Positions 46,408 through 54,229 of a stretch of 64,000 nucleotides of DNA are shown piece by piece. The stretch is from Typhlomys cinereus (taxonomy: Eukaryota > Chordata > Mammalia > Rodentia > Platacanthomyidae). The position numbers and the translations under genes are program-made. The notes beneath the pieces were generated by a model. It did no database searches, was not told where the DNA came from, and was given only the letters and a program-made list of their open reading frames with translations. The stretch lies in contig JALPQD010000635.1 in NCBI GenBank assembly GCA_023101885.1, forward strand, positions 310,001 through 374,000. The letters are read 5' to 3'. Within the stretch, counting starts at the first letter, position 1. Every line of letters begins with the position of its first letter.

Positions 46408-46836
46408 GAACCACGGACGAATCCCGGCGTCTATACATGGGATCTGGGATCCGAACTCAGGACCTTCTGCCTGCAAGGCAAAGGCTTAACCCCTGAGCCA
46501 CCTCTCCAGCCCTCTACTTTATTTTTATTATAAGGTCACAAAGTCTCCAAACTTTTGATGTCATCGTGTGTTGGTTGGAAAGATTATAAAAGAATAAGGA
46601 TTAATGTTAGTGTATTAGATCCAAATGTTTCTAAAATTGGCTGTGTTCATGAATGATATGCACATGATCTCTCTACTTAAAATATGAAGTAGCAATACTT
46701 TGTGTATTGAAAGATCATGGCATGTAGCTCTATTTCATAAGACTAAATGAATAGCTAAGCTATATATATATTTTTTTCTGTTGCAGAATCTGTTCCCAGC
46801 TATACCACCAAGGTATCTTTTAGCCTTCAACTTTGA
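20892..46836 (+). CDS. LRRC2: Leucine-rich repeat-containing protein 2 (complete, eight coding exons)
   Basis: The coding join is 20892-21016, 23030-23237, 28922-29078, 33218-33354, 37430-37575, 39647-39802, 43984-44120 and 46787-46836. It totals 1116 bases, that is 371 residues plus a stop, the same length as human LRRC2, and every intron has AG/GT ends with matching phase. The N-terminal third is basic and charged ([17 protein letters not shown]). The centre is a run of leucine-rich repeats of the N-x-L-x-x-L-P type from about residue 110 to 310. The C-terminus is a charged helix ending VSFSLQL. LRRC2 is a heart- and muscle-enriched LRR protein linked to mitochondrial function, with no enzymatic activity known. 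ATG at 20892 is chosen because it gives the conserved MGHKV start, with A at -3 and G at +4. Confidence 0.98.
21340..21622 (+). repeat. Diverged (TATC)n microsatellite
   Basis: Imperfect TATC/CATC/TGTC repeats over about 280 bp, ending with the purer run ctatctatctatctatccat. It lies in LRRC2 intron 1. Confidence 0.9.
22395..22690 (+). repeat. (CCTT)n pyrimidine tract
   Basis: An almost pure pyrimidine strand of CCTT, CCCT and CGTT words over about 300 bp. The overlapping Ser/Phe/Pro and Lys/Glu/Arg open frames are artefacts. Confidence 0.97.
23030..23237 (+). CDS. LRRC2: LRRC2 coding exon 2
   Basis: Acceptor ccatctcag and donor gtgagt at 23238. It encodes [20 protein letters not shown] onward to LSGEHWK. 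The human counterpart has the same order with several substitutions. Confidence 0.97.
23324..23582 (-). mobile_element. B2-like SINE (family 1)
   Basis: Antisense copy directly downstream of LRRC2 coding exon 2. The body is shortened around gtgtgtagaccatggaccgc, while the head is intact to catctctccagccc. Confidence 0.88.
23630..23745 (-). mobile_element. B1-type SINE
   Basis: Antisense B1 layout: catacagggtctcttgtaag, ctaggctggccttgaactct and ctcccaagtgcagggattac. Confidence 0.75.
23885..24180 (+). mobile_element. tRNA-head SINE with (CA)n tail
   Basis: The head is ggggagatggctcagtgatt, the B-box-like word is gagtttgggtcc, and the body gtggtgcaaatctgtaata is followed by a pure (CA)n at about 24104-24148. 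It is a different subfamily from families 1 and 2. Confidence 0.75.
24658..24772 (-). mobile_element. Diverged B1-type SINE
   Basis: It shows (GGTTT)n, then gagaaacagtctcatgcag and ccaggctagccttgaattcc, with the 5' part lost. A MaLR-type LTR adjoins it. Confidence 0.65.
24777..25216 (-). mobile_element. Solo LTR, MaLR-type family of about 430 bp
   Basis: The + strand reads TGTTGCAG ... TATGACA, the reverse complement of the LTRs at 30013 and 31570. It carries ggggtttattttct, the reverse of the LTR AATAAA polyadenylation region. No internal sequence is attached. Confidence 0.85.
25385..25760. repeat. Interspersed repeat with a (GA)n run
   Basis: A pure (GA)n occupies about 25502-25552. The flanks (catgagatttaaatgaaaaa; tcccttaaaggttccggtga) resemble an aged transposon, possibly of the same DNA type as that at 37.0 kb. 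I cannot name the family. Confidence 0.5.
27418..28217 (+). mobile_element. LTR-like repeat interrupted by a MaLR-type LTR
   Basis: The outer element has the words gtttgaaatgtgtttcctat and ggcacctttaagaggtggag, which recur at 57.09 kb. It continues after the insert with gaataaatctgtccttt. The insertion divides it at 27688/28127. Confidence 0.7.
27689..28121 (-). mobile_element. Solo MaLR-type LTR nested in another repeat
   Basis: It is the same family as the LTR at 24777, antisense. A 5-bp direct repeat aacca lies immediately before (27684-27688) and after (28122-28126) the element, a typical LTR target-site duplication. Confidence 0.85.
28235..28335 (-). mobile_element. B1-type SINE
   Basis: Antisense B1 words: gaggcagggtctcactaagt, ggtcttgaacttggcatgtg and cccaaataggtgcattacaa. 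Confidence 0.65.
28430..28818 (-). mobile_element. Diverged B2-like SINE just upstream of LRRC2 exon 3
   Basis: It shows TG-rich sequence (gtgtatgtatgtgtgtgtgg), a body with gaatcatccctaattgttct, and a head ending ctgagccatctctcccca at about 28817. It ends about 100 bp before the exon acceptor. Confidence 0.65.
28922..29078 (+). CDS. LRRC2: LRRC2 coding exon 3, first LRRs
   Basis: The acceptor tctgttttaag is short but good, and the donor is gtaagt at 29079. It encodes [15 protein letters not shown] and [19 protein letters not shown], a canonical LRR. The reading frame is open upstream of the acceptor, which makes the open frame misleadingly longer than the exon. Confidence 0.97.
30013..30441 (+). 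mobile_element. First LTR of the MaLR-type array
   Basis: It runs from ggtcagag to ggctgcaaca and contains an AATAAA (gaaaataaaccccttg). It is preceded by a purine tract (aagaggtggag) at the usual place of a polypurine tract. Confidence 0.82.
31570..31999 (+). mobile_element. Second LTR of the MaLR-type array
   Basis: It runs from TGTCATAG to gactgcaaca and is closely similar to the first LTR along its length. The purine tract aaaaggggtggag lies immediately upstream. Confidence 0.85.
32000..32465 (+). mobile_element. Diverged LTR relative downstream of the array
   Basis: It repeats the order of words found in the MaLR-type LTRs, with more differences: cccatggtgggtgggacta, gttggcatccgtcggcatac, gtgtggccagttccctcaac and agaataaaactcc. 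It is probably an older related LTR. Confidence 0.55.
32600..32990. repeat. Pyrimidine-rich interspersed repeat
   Basis: A block with ctccctcctaccctcctgcc and gtgggggttcaggcctctgt recurs in similar form at about 35.40-35.63 kb, so it is a dispersed element. Family unknown. Confidence 0.5.
33015..33130 (-). mobile_element. B1 SINE
   Basis: The clearest B1 in the window: gagacaaggtctcactctgt, agcccaggctggcctggaac and gtgttgagattatgagctgg, antisense. It lies about 90 bp before LRRC2 exon 4. Confidence 0.85.
33218..33354 (+). CDS. LRRC2: LRRC2 coding exon 4, LRRs
   Basis: Acceptor ctcatgccag and donor gtaaga at 33355. It encodes [40 protein letters not shown] and ELPFE, two repeats. Confidence 0.97.
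33690..33862 (-). mobile_element. Diverged tRNA-derived SINE
   Basis: Antisense head with gaattgaacccagaactcc and cttaacccactaaaccatct, preceded by a short (GA)n and an AT-rich tail. An older B4/B2-like element. Confidence 0.6.
34296..34592 (+). mobile_element. B2-like SINE (family 2), sense
   Basis: The head is gctggagagatggctcaggg, followed by gagtttggatcccaggtccc, a body, a pure (CA)n at about 34531-34572 and an AAATAAAATA tail. Confidence 0.88.
34593..34765 (-). mobile_element. Diverged tRNA-derived SINE
   Basis: It reads ttagagagagaaagagacat, then gggaatcaaactcaggtcgc and a degraded head. It directly abuts the family 2 SINE. Confidence 0.55.
34930..36060 (-). mobile_element. Antisense LINE-1 ORF2 fragment
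   Basis: The order of words matches antisense mammalian L1 ORF2: gactgtgaagccttctaggt, tttctcatgaatcagttttag, ttcagttaaaaatattttct and gtttaatttccaagtgtttg. A pyrimidine-rich repeat interrupts it at about 35400-35630. No frame is open, so it is an old fossil. Confidence 0.8.
37035..37400 (+). mobile_element. DNA-transposon-like interspersed repeat
   Basis: It reads gtttctgcgacaaaatcccc, ttgattttggctcatggttc and ends gattggtcatcacaggga. The same architecture appears at 14.9, 20.0, 49.0 and 55.0 kb. It ends 30 bp before LRRC2 exon 5. Confidence 0.5.
37430..37575 (+). CDS. LRRC2: LRRC2 coding exon 5, LRRs
   Basis: Acceptor ctcttctag and donor gtagct at 37576. It encodes [20 protein letters not shown] and [19 protein letters not shown], two repeats. 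It has no in-frame ATG at its start, so simple ORF scanning misses it. Confidence 0.97.
37869..38293 (+). mobile_element. Solo MaLR-type LTR, sense
   Basis: It has the same word order as the LTRs at 30013 and 31570, from cttcatagttgggcacagg to gactgcaaca, with the AATAAA present. The polypurine tract and internal region are absent. Confidence 0.85.
38512..38640 (-). mobile_element. B1-type SINE
   Basis: Antisense words gaggcagggtcttactctgc, atcccaggccggccttaaag and cccaatgtcgagatgataca. Confidence 0.7.
39647..39802 (+). CDS. LRRC2: LRRC2 coding exon 6, LRRs
   Basis: Acceptor aaacacag and donor gtgagt at 39803. It encodes [20 protein letters not shown] and [20 protein letters not shown] to the CDSSTPLK junction. 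Confidence 0.97.
39803..41920. other. LRRC2 intron 6, 5' half: little recognisable
   Basis: It includes a G-rich, A-interrupted stretch at about 40440-40530. The rest is AT-rich without recognised repeats or exons. Confidence 0.45.
41925..42110 (+). mobile_element. 5'-truncated B2-like SINE (family 2)
   Basis: It begins in the body (acacttctggctctggaagg), continues gtggagcctgggaaatctca and ends in imperfect (CA)n. The tRNA-like head is missing. Confidence 0.75.
42505..42625 (-). mobile_element. B1-type SINE
   Basis: Antisense words gagaaggtcttgtgcagcct, tagccgaggacacccttaaa and gtaagtgctggggtcatagg. Confidence 0.65.
42871..43188 (-). mobile_element. B2-like SINE (family 1) with short internal duplication
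   Basis: Full-length antisense copy. The word ccgcctggcgtctata occurs twice in tandem (about 43078-43115), a small duplication not seen in the other copies. Confidence 0.88.
43285..43517 (-). mobile_element. Diverged B2-like SINE (family 2)
   Basis: Antisense body and head: ctcccaggttcagccttccc, gatctgaactcagatccctt and ccctgagctacctcccag. Confidence 0.7.
43984..44120 (+). CDS. LRRC2: LRRC2 coding exon 7, C-terminal flank
   Basis: Acceptor ttcaatag and donor gtgagt at 44121. It encodes [20 protein letters not shown] and the charged segment [19 protein letters not shown]. Confidence 0.97.
44370..44606 (-). mobile_element. Diverged B2-like SINE (family 2)
   Basis: Antisense: gcccaaggatgactttggga, then tttatgtggggtctgggatt and a degraded head. 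It lies about 250 bp after LRRC2 exon 7. Confidence 0.72.
45706..45800 (+). mobile_element. tRNA-derived SINE head fragment
   Basis: It reads agctagacagatggctcagt and then gatctgagttcgatccccag, with good A- and B-box-like words. It is an ID/B4-like head without a body. Confidence 0.6.
45936..46248 (-). mobile_element. B2-like SINE (family 1)
   Basis: Full-length antisense copy in the last LRRC2 intron, with a (TG)n stretch and an intact head ending ccacctctccagcccc. Confidence 0.9.
46318..46513 (-). mobile_element. B2-like SINE (family 1) with internal deletion
   Basis: It is the same element, but cacggacgaat joins directly to cccggcgtctatac, removing roughly 110 bp of the body. It lies about 70 bp from a complete copy in the same orientation. 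Confidence 0.88.
46787..46836 (+). CDS. LRRC2: LRRC2 coding exon 8, C-terminus
   Basis: The acceptor is ttttttctgttgcag. The exon encodes [16 protein letters not shown] and a TGA stop at 46834-46836, the conserved LRRC2 C-terminus. Confidence 0.97.
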
Positions 46837-47282
46837 TACCATCCTTCAGAAGACCACAAAATCTCACTGTCTTATGGAACTCTGAATCTTTCTGTGTGGG
46901 TTATAGGAACTATGGCTTGTGCCTAAGAACAAAGTCTAGAAACGACTGTAATCAGTGTTAAGATAATGATTTGTGAATTTCAGACATAGGAAAAGCTCCC
47001 ATCATGGGCTTCAGCATTGATGAATCAGTTTATATATTGAAATTTACAAGATCATTTGCACATACCAATTTCTAAATAATGCACATTTAATATTTCAACA
47101 AGTATGTTCTTTTTAAAAATTATAACTTAATGACCAAGTTCTGAAACAGAATGTGTTACTTTCAGGAATCAAAGCTAAAGAGTTGTAAAAAGAGTGTTTA
47201 TACTGAAATAGAGGAGAACTTTATTATCTTGAAAATATCTTAGTGTATTCTTTCTTTTTATTGATAAAAATACTTCTTGGGT

Positions 47283-47369
47283 TGATAGAATCTCTATACT
47301 AGTTCTTGGGAGAAACTTCAGGTATGATGATAGAATCTCTATGCTGGTTCTTGGGAGAAACTTCAGGTA
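47283..47369 (+). repeat. 45-bp tandem duplication
   Basis: tgatagaatctctat begins at 47283 and again at 47328. The two shared 42-base segments differ at two bases (ctagt against ctggt and the base nearby). It lies in the proposed LRRC2 3' region. Confidence 0.92.
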
Positions 47370-48439
47370 TGATTTTGACCCATGCATTGGATATTAGACA
47401 TTTGGATGGTTTGCAAATGGCATTAACTGAGAAAGTCTGACTGATCATGGGATGGTATGTGTGATCTGTATGGTTAGCCCTCTCACCTGGAGTGGTCTCC
47501 TGGGAGTGATCTTAGATCAAACAGGCAATGCCCTTGAGCTCTTTCCTGCAAGGTAGCTAGAAGGCGAGAAGAATATGACAAGTCCATACCAATGACTGCC
47601 TAGCAAGCTTCCTCATGGGTACTAAAGAGATCTCTGCCTACATGCTTGGCACTGTGTCTCAGAGGAAGCTCCTGGGACTGTGTTTGCAGGATTCATTTCC
47701 AGGCTTTTCGCTCTTGAATCATATCATACTGTTGGAAGAATCTGTGCAACATTTCTATTTTTTGCACAAGCGTCTTAGGTTAATACAAACAGGATGTGGC
47801 TAGCTGTCTTGCAGATAAGCTTGAGAGGGAAAATTCACATGCATTCACTTGTGTATATGTGAACTGACTACTCCCAGTCTTGTCCAGTGCTGTCCATTAG
47901 AACTTTCTGCAGTGGTGAGAAAATCTTGTTTCTGTGTTATCCATTGTGATAACTGCAAGGCATGTGGTTCTTGAATACTCAAAAACTAAATTTTAAATGA
48001 AACTTAATGTAAATAGCCATAAGTGACTATACCATATTAGATGGCCAGGTCTAACTTGCTGGATTTTTTTTTAAATTTATGTGGTGTAAAAATGAAGGAT
48101 AGTTTTCACTTTTTTCTTCTTGGAAGCATGTTTTCCAGGATATAGGTTGTTTTAAGTCAGTGTTCCGGATATGTACAAACATTTTTTTTACCCTTAATAG
48201 ATGTGAAGCAGGTGGAACATTCTGAAATAACGATAATGCTGTGGGGCAGGGTTGCTTCAACTTAGAAAATAAAACTGTGAGCAGTAGGTTAAAAGATGAA
48301 AATATTAGGGACATGAAAACTCACTCTAAGCTTCAAGTAATTCTATCGTTCTTCTTAACATTGAAAAATGGGTTTCAAATGTTATTAAATGTACTACCTG
48401 AATGATCTGAAAATTTTATTCCATAGTCAAGGACATTTT

Positions 48440-48662
48440 TAAAAAAAATTTTACTTATTTATTTGAAAAAGAGGGAGGGAACAAGGGAGGAAGGGGGGGG
48501 AGAGAGAGAGACATACACATCATGGCTCACAGGTGGAGGTCAGAGGGCAACTTTTGGGAGTCAGTTCCCTCCTTCCACCATGTGGGTTTCTGGGGATTGA
48601 GCTCAGGTCACCAGATGTTTGAGCAGGTACCTTACCTGCTGAGTTATCTCACCAGCCCCCTC
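48440..48662 (-). mobile_element. Diverged tRNA-derived SINE
   Basis: Antisense: AT-rich tail, short purine run, gaggtcagagggcaactttt, gggattgagctcaggtcacc and tgctgagttatctcaccagc. Confidence 0.7.
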
Positions 48663-48984
48663 AAATGTATGTTGTATACAATTATATGGAAATTATATGT
48701 GGAAAAGGGGCAAGTGTAGACTTTCTTACAAATAGACTGTGAATAATCTACATATGTTTTATTTCAATAAAACTAGTCTTTGGTCTAAAGTCCTTGTATC
48801 AGGTGTTTATACAAATAAATGTCAAAAAAAAAGCTGCATTGATATAGAGTTATTTCCTTTCTATAATACCTCAAAGCAAGTGCATTATCTGGCTGCACTC
48901 GTAGAAATACTGCTGACTCATTTGTGTAAATGTAAAAATGTGGGATGTTCTGAAGGTAGTGTGCACATTGTAGTCAGTCAGTTT

Positions 48985-49312
48985 CATGGTCATTGTGACT
49001 GACAGAAGCAACTTAAAGAAGGAAAGAAGTATTTTGCTCATGCTTCCAGAGGCTTCTCAGTCCATCATGGTAGGAAGAGGAGTCACTTCGTGGTGGATCC
49101 AAGACTACCCCCAGTGACTTACTTCTTCCAGCCAGACCCCATCCTCCATAGTTCCATTACCTTACAATAGTCCATTCACATTTTGTATCCTCAGGGAGTT
49201 AAACCATTCATTCCGCCAGAGCTTTCACAAGCTAGTCATCCCTGAAAACACACACACCCCAGATGTACTTTTCAATTCATCAAGTTGACATTGGACATTA
49301 ACCGTCACCTGC
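48985..49312 (+). mobile_element. DNA-transposon-like interspersed repeat
   Basis: It reads ctgacagaagcaacttaaag, tcatgcttccagaggcttct and ends atcaagttgacattggacat. Same architecture as the repeats at 37.0 and 55.0 kb. Confidence 0.55.
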
Positions 49313-49434
49313 ATTTTAATGGAAGTATCCTAGAGATTCAAAAACAAATGATGTGTGAATGTGTGGACCAAGGTACATTTGCATGCCACTGACGGACAAC
49401 CTTCACTGTCAACCTTCTGAGCCCTCCCCACCTT

Positions 49435-49545
49435 GTTTGAGACAGGGTCTCTGTTTGTCTAGCTAACCCATGAGTTTCTAGGGATTCTCTTGTGTCTGCT
49501 TTCCATCTTGCCATAGGAGTGCTGGAAATCACAGACCCACGCTAC
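49435..49545 (-). mobile_element. Diverged tRNA/B1-type composite repeat
   Basis: It starts gagacagggtctctgtttgt. The following words no longer match B1 closely. A tRNA-like head remnant (gttttatgcactgagacatc) lies just downstream. Confidence 0.45.
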
Positions 49546-49969
49546 TGCATTAGGCTTTCTGTGGGTTGTGAATATCCAAAACCAGGTCCTCACGCTGTCA
49601 CGGCAAGTGTTTTATGCACTGAGACATCTCCCCAGCTAAGATCTGAAACTTTTTTTATATGATGAAAAGAAATTGATAAATAATTTAGAAAGGTTATTTT
49701 CATAGCAGAATAAGCAGAAAATATATTTAAAATTGTGAATGAGATGATAAATATTTTTGGGAGAAAACTTCTGGATTCAAAAGCTTAATACTATTCCTAT
49801 TTTTAAATATGTCAAAAGTGTAGGTGAGAAAAGATTTCTTATTCATTATTACATTTGCAGCTGGACCCCCATAATAAAAGACGGATTAGCAAGAGAACTG
49901 AATGTTTTACACAGAGTGGGAGCCATTGGAACTGGAAACCCAAAGAAGCTGTGACTGTGCACATGATTA

Positions 49970-50133
49970 GTTGTTTGTTTGTTTGTTTGTTTGTTTGTTT
50001 GGTTGGTTGGTTGGTTGGTTGGTTGGTTTAGACAGGGTTTCATGTAGCCCAAGTTGGCCTTAAACTCACTATGTCATCAAGGCAAGTCTTAACTTGTTCT
50101 GGCTCTACCTCCCAAACACTAGGAATAGATAGA

Positions 50134-50201
<68 letters not shown>

Positions 50202-50202
50202 G
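49970..50202 (+). repeat. Three adjacent microsatellites around a B1-like fragment
   Basis: (GTTT)n changes to (GGTT)n at about 49972-50028. A B1-like antisense word follows (gacagggtttcatgtagccc), then (GATA)n changing to (GACA)n at about 50127-50200. Confidence 0.92.
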
Positions 50203-50299
50203 ATTAGACAGAGATATTTTTCAAAAGCTAAGTTAGATGAAAAAACATACCATTATTAAAAAAAAATACCCCTGGAGGACCAAAGGGTGCAATGGAATG

Positions 50300-51100
50300 T
50301 TGATGGACTTGAGAGAATTTACCAATACCTGTTCAGCTCACAATTCCAAGATCCAATCCATGGCAGGAGAGACGTATCAGCATCAGTGGTGGAGGGAAGT
50401 GGTTACATCACACGGAAGCAGGCACACAGGACAAGGGCCAGCTCCAAAGGGCTCAGCTCTCTTCATTATACAACACAGAGAAGGTGTTACCCACAGGGGA
50501 CCCAATGCACTGGCCTCATCCAAAGCAACCCAGATAATCACCTACAGGTTTGTGGGGAGCCCTGCCTTAGTCAGCTAATTCTGCCCAGAGGCCACCTCCC
50601 AAGTGCCAAATCAGCAGCTGAGACGGTCACACCAAGGTAAGAGATCTGGAACTTAGAAGTTAAGGGGGAAAGTCATTAAGGGGCAAATGTCACTGAGTAG
50701 TGACATTTAACTAGTAGGAATCCACTTTAAAGTTTTTGGTGGGTCTGGTCACCCTCCTTAGCTCCATGTTCCCATGTGTGCAGCCCAACAAATCATAAAG
50801 TAGTGAAATCTTCACTCTCTCAGATCAAGAGATAAAAAAGCAGAAAATGACAAAGAAATCTTTACAGCCGTGATGGCATGGTGGGAGGTGGTCCCTCTCA
50901 CTTTTTTTTATCATGTGTAGAAAAGACCAGGCAGCCCTTTCCCCCTCCCTCCGGCACAGGAATACCAGGACAGTCCTGTTCAACTTTGAAAGGTTGAGGA
51001 AATAGATATCCTTTCCTAAAGATCGGGCTCTCCTAATCTATCAAATATCATCCTAAACATCTATAGGGGTGAGTCGTCATGGACCATTTAAGAGGATAGC
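50300..51100. other. Intergenic stretch, nothing recognised
   Basis: No protein family, exon pair or named repeat could be assigned. The overlapping 113- and 117-codon frames at 50237-50640 have no recognisable motif. Confidence 0.4.
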
Positions 51101-51109
51101 AAAATTAGT

Positions 51110-51480
51110 CACTGTTATGGTTAGATTCAAGTGTCAGCTTGATAGATGCAGGTTGTTTGGGCGTAACTGTGAAGAATCAATGGTTGGAGCAGGATCCTGG
51201 ATAAAGCTGCAGGTACTTGCTTAAGTGATGTGCAAAACATGGCCCATAGTGGGTGGTGCAAGGAGGAGGGACTCGCTCTTCCTTTATCTTTTGTCAACTT
51301 GCTATTGAGTTTGCTCTTTGAGGGTCTTTGCCTTCTTGGAGCGTCATTACCTTCATTGCTGCTGCAGCTGCGGCCTCCATCCTTAGCCGTCTCGGAGCTT
51401 TCCATCTTGCTCTGTTCCTGCTGCCTTTGGAACCTGGTCTCTAGGCCTTACTGATGTTCGCTGTTCCTCACCAACCCTGG
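51110..51480 (+). mobile_element. Transposon-like interspersed repeat
   Basis: It contains ttatggttagattcaagtgt, catggcccatagtgggtggt and ctcaccaaccctggagccca. The order resembles rodent hAT-type or LTR repeats. Family uncertain. Confidence 0.4.
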
Positions 51481-51534
51481 AGCCCAACTAGCAAGACAGA
51501 GGATCGAGACCTAGGGATCCTTCAGCTTTGTGAT

Positions 51535-51650
51535 GGTGATAGATTCATGTAGCCCAACCCGGCTTTGGTCTCAATATGCAGCCAAGGATGACCCCAAACT
51601 TCTTATCCTTCTGTCTCTACCTACCATGTGCTGAGATTATAAAGTTTCAC
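51535..51650 (-). mobile_element. B1-type SINE
   Basis: Antisense words atgtagcccaacccggcttt, cagccaaggatgaccccaaa and gtgctgagattataaag. Confidence 0.65.
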
Positions 51651-52699
51651 CACAAGCCTAATTTATACAGTGGTGGGGATCAAACTCAGGGTTTCATGCA
51701 GGTAGGCATACAGTCTATGGAGCTGAGCAACATTCCCAACCCAATTTAAGCTTTATATTTCAAATACCTAATATTAATAGGTACCTCAGGCAAGTTCTCT
51801 TATAATATCTTACCTATTCCTCAGAATGAAAAACTTGAGATACTCAACTCAGTTTTATTGCAGCAGGATATAAAACACCCTTGAAGCAATTCATAGCTAG
51901 GTGTTGGACCCTTAGGACCACCTAAAATTCTTGGGGAAAAAAACTGAGCAAACATTGGTACTCAAACCAAGGAAAGTTCAATGAATGAACCATCTTGAAT
52001 GTGACCCTCACTGGGAAGGGGGCAAAGAGAATCCGAGTGTGAGCTGGTAGTGGTCGAGTCAATACTTTCAGGGAAAAATGGCCACATCTGGGAATGAGAA
52101 CTCAAATTTTCACAGCTACGAAACCACAGCCTAATTCCAGGGAAACTATTTGACCTCAGGTAGCTCTTGCAATCTAAGGCCAAGCAAATGGATCTGCCCA
52201 AAATAAGACCGTGTTCCAGTTAAAGTATGCTTATTTTTAATGTCTGATCATTTTTTTAAATTAATGTATCATTAGTGTGTGTGTAGGGGGTATGCACACA
52301 TATGTGTATATGCACATGTGGTATATATGCCCTAGCACATTGGAAGTCACTTCTTTCCTTGCACTATGTGGACTTCCAAGGATTGAAGCTTACCTGCTGA
52401 GCCATCTTCTCTCTCCAGCCTCCAATTTGACACCCATGTTTATAGCAGTGCTATTCACAATGGTCAAGAAATCGAAGTAACCAAAATTTCCACTGACAGA
52501 ATTCTATGCATTAAGGAAGAAAGGAGATTCTGATATGATATAACGTGGGAGAACTTTTTTTGTGAGCATGACTCAGGGCCTTGAATGTTCTAGATGTATC
52601 ACAGAGCAACAACCCCAACCCAAGATGAACCTGAAAGACATTGTGGGACGTGAAATAGAATTGGCACAAAAAGTCAAGGACCACAGGATTCCATACTTC

Positions 52700-53270
52700 T
52701 GCAGTAGCTAGAGCGGGCAAATCCGCAGAGAAAGTAGAAGGGTCGCTTGTGGAGCGCCACCTAATGGGTGTTTAGGACACCATTCTTAACAAAGGGGTTC
52801 TCGTTGTCCGAGGATAAATGCATGCATGGCTAAGGATAGCAAAATGATGAATTTTCCATGGAAACAAAAGTACAAAATGTTGCTCTGACCTACTGATCTT
52901 TCGGAGTCCCTTCTGATCGCAGGCCAAAGACTGGGGTCCGCAGGCTTTTCATGTGAGAGATTCATACACCACCGTCTCTCAGGCCGGAAATGCAAACCTC
53001 AGAAATACTGATTCATTCATAAGGCAGTTCTACAAGTGAACATGCTAGACGTGGTTTTCTTTTGATATTGACAAAGAAAAAGAAAAAATTTAAAAAGTTA
53101 TAGTTATTTCCAGAGGCCCAAGGGAGGAGGGGAGCAAAACTGTTTTCTTTCATGGGTATAGAGGTTTTACACATTAGTGTAAACTCTCACAATATAGTAT
53201 GAGTGTATGACACAAGTGTTCTACATGAACATGATGAACGCAGCCAATTTTATGTTTACCACAGCACTAA
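52700..53270. other. Intergenic stretch, nothing recognised
   Basis: Unique-looking sequence without exon signals or repeats I can name. Confidence 0.35.
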
Positions 53271-53284
53271 AAAGTGCAATTTTG

Positions 53285-53592
53285 GGGGCTGGAGAGGTGG
53301 CTCAGGGGTTAAGCCTTTGCCTTGCAGGCGGAGGATCCTGAGTTCGGATCCTAGACCCCACGTATAGATGCCAGGCAGAAGCGGGGGCGGCCTGTGTTTC
53401 TGGTCTTGGTAGGGCGGAGCCTGTGAATCCGGGGCAGAGTAAACAAGGAGGAGGTGGAGGCGTCCATGGTGGTTCCTGAATTCATCCGTGATTCTACTCA
53501 CACACATACATACACTCACATACCTACACACACGCGCACACAGGCATACACGCACAATTGAATAAATAATAATTTTAAAAAATTAAAAATTT
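53285..53592 (+). mobile_element. B2-like SINE (family 1), the only sense copy
   Basis: It reads gggctggagaggtggctcag, then gagttcggatcctagacccc, the family 1 body, a CA-rich stretch and an A-rich tail with aataaataataa. It gives the element's own 5'-3' order: tRNA-like head, body, CA-repeat, A-rich end. Confidence 0.92.
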
Positions 53593-53879
53593 ATAAAAAA
53601 AAAAGGCGCAATTTTGCTTTAGAAATGCTCTTGCTATAGAACCCAGGAGAAAATGACCATTAAATAACAAGGTAATTAAGATGACATCATGGCTTAGGTA
53701 ATTAAGAGTTTTGCAGAAACCCAGTTCACTGGGGGCCAAGAAGGGACACCTGGTCATTTGCATATTTAGTAATTCAATCTGACAAATTAAAAATCACCCG
53801 GCTTCCCCGGGGGGATTCTGCTCATTTCTCCAAGCTCCCATTTCTCTCTCTGAAGTTTTTAGTAACCAGACATTTACTT

Positions 53880-54092
53880 TTAAAATATTTTATTTATTTA
53901 TTTAAGAGAGAGAGAGAGAAAGAGAATATGCAAGAATATGCACACACAGTCCATGGAATTTGGGTAGAGGACAGGGTTCGACCTATGAATGTCAGGTCTC
54001 TTCTCCCACCATATAGACTTCTGAGAAGTGAACTCCGTCTGCCAGGTTTGCAGAAGGCACCTTATCTGCTGAACTATCTGACCAGCCCCAGA
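53880..54092 (-). mobile_element. Diverged tRNA-derived SINE
   Basis: Antisense: aaaatattttatttatttat, a (GA)n run, and a head with gaactccgtctgccagg and tgctgaactatctgaccagc. Confidence 0.68.
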
Positions 54093-54229
54093 TATTTTTT
54101 GAAGTTAATTTTGCTTTTATTTTTACTATTTTAGAATCTCACACATGTAGACAATACATTTTGATCATAGCTACCCCTTACTCCCTCCCGCTTCCCCTGA
54201 CATTTCCCTAGCGTGTCCACCTCCTGCCT

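Larger units (their letters stand above)
46837..48790 (+). other. LRRC2: Probable LRRC2 3' untranslated region and flank
   Basis: AT-rich sequence follows the stop. Candidate polyadenylation hexamers AATAAA lie at 48268-48273 and 48766-48771. A 45-bp tandem repeat and a diverged SINE at about 48440-48662 interrupt it. Which end is used cannot be decided here. Confidence 0.4.
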
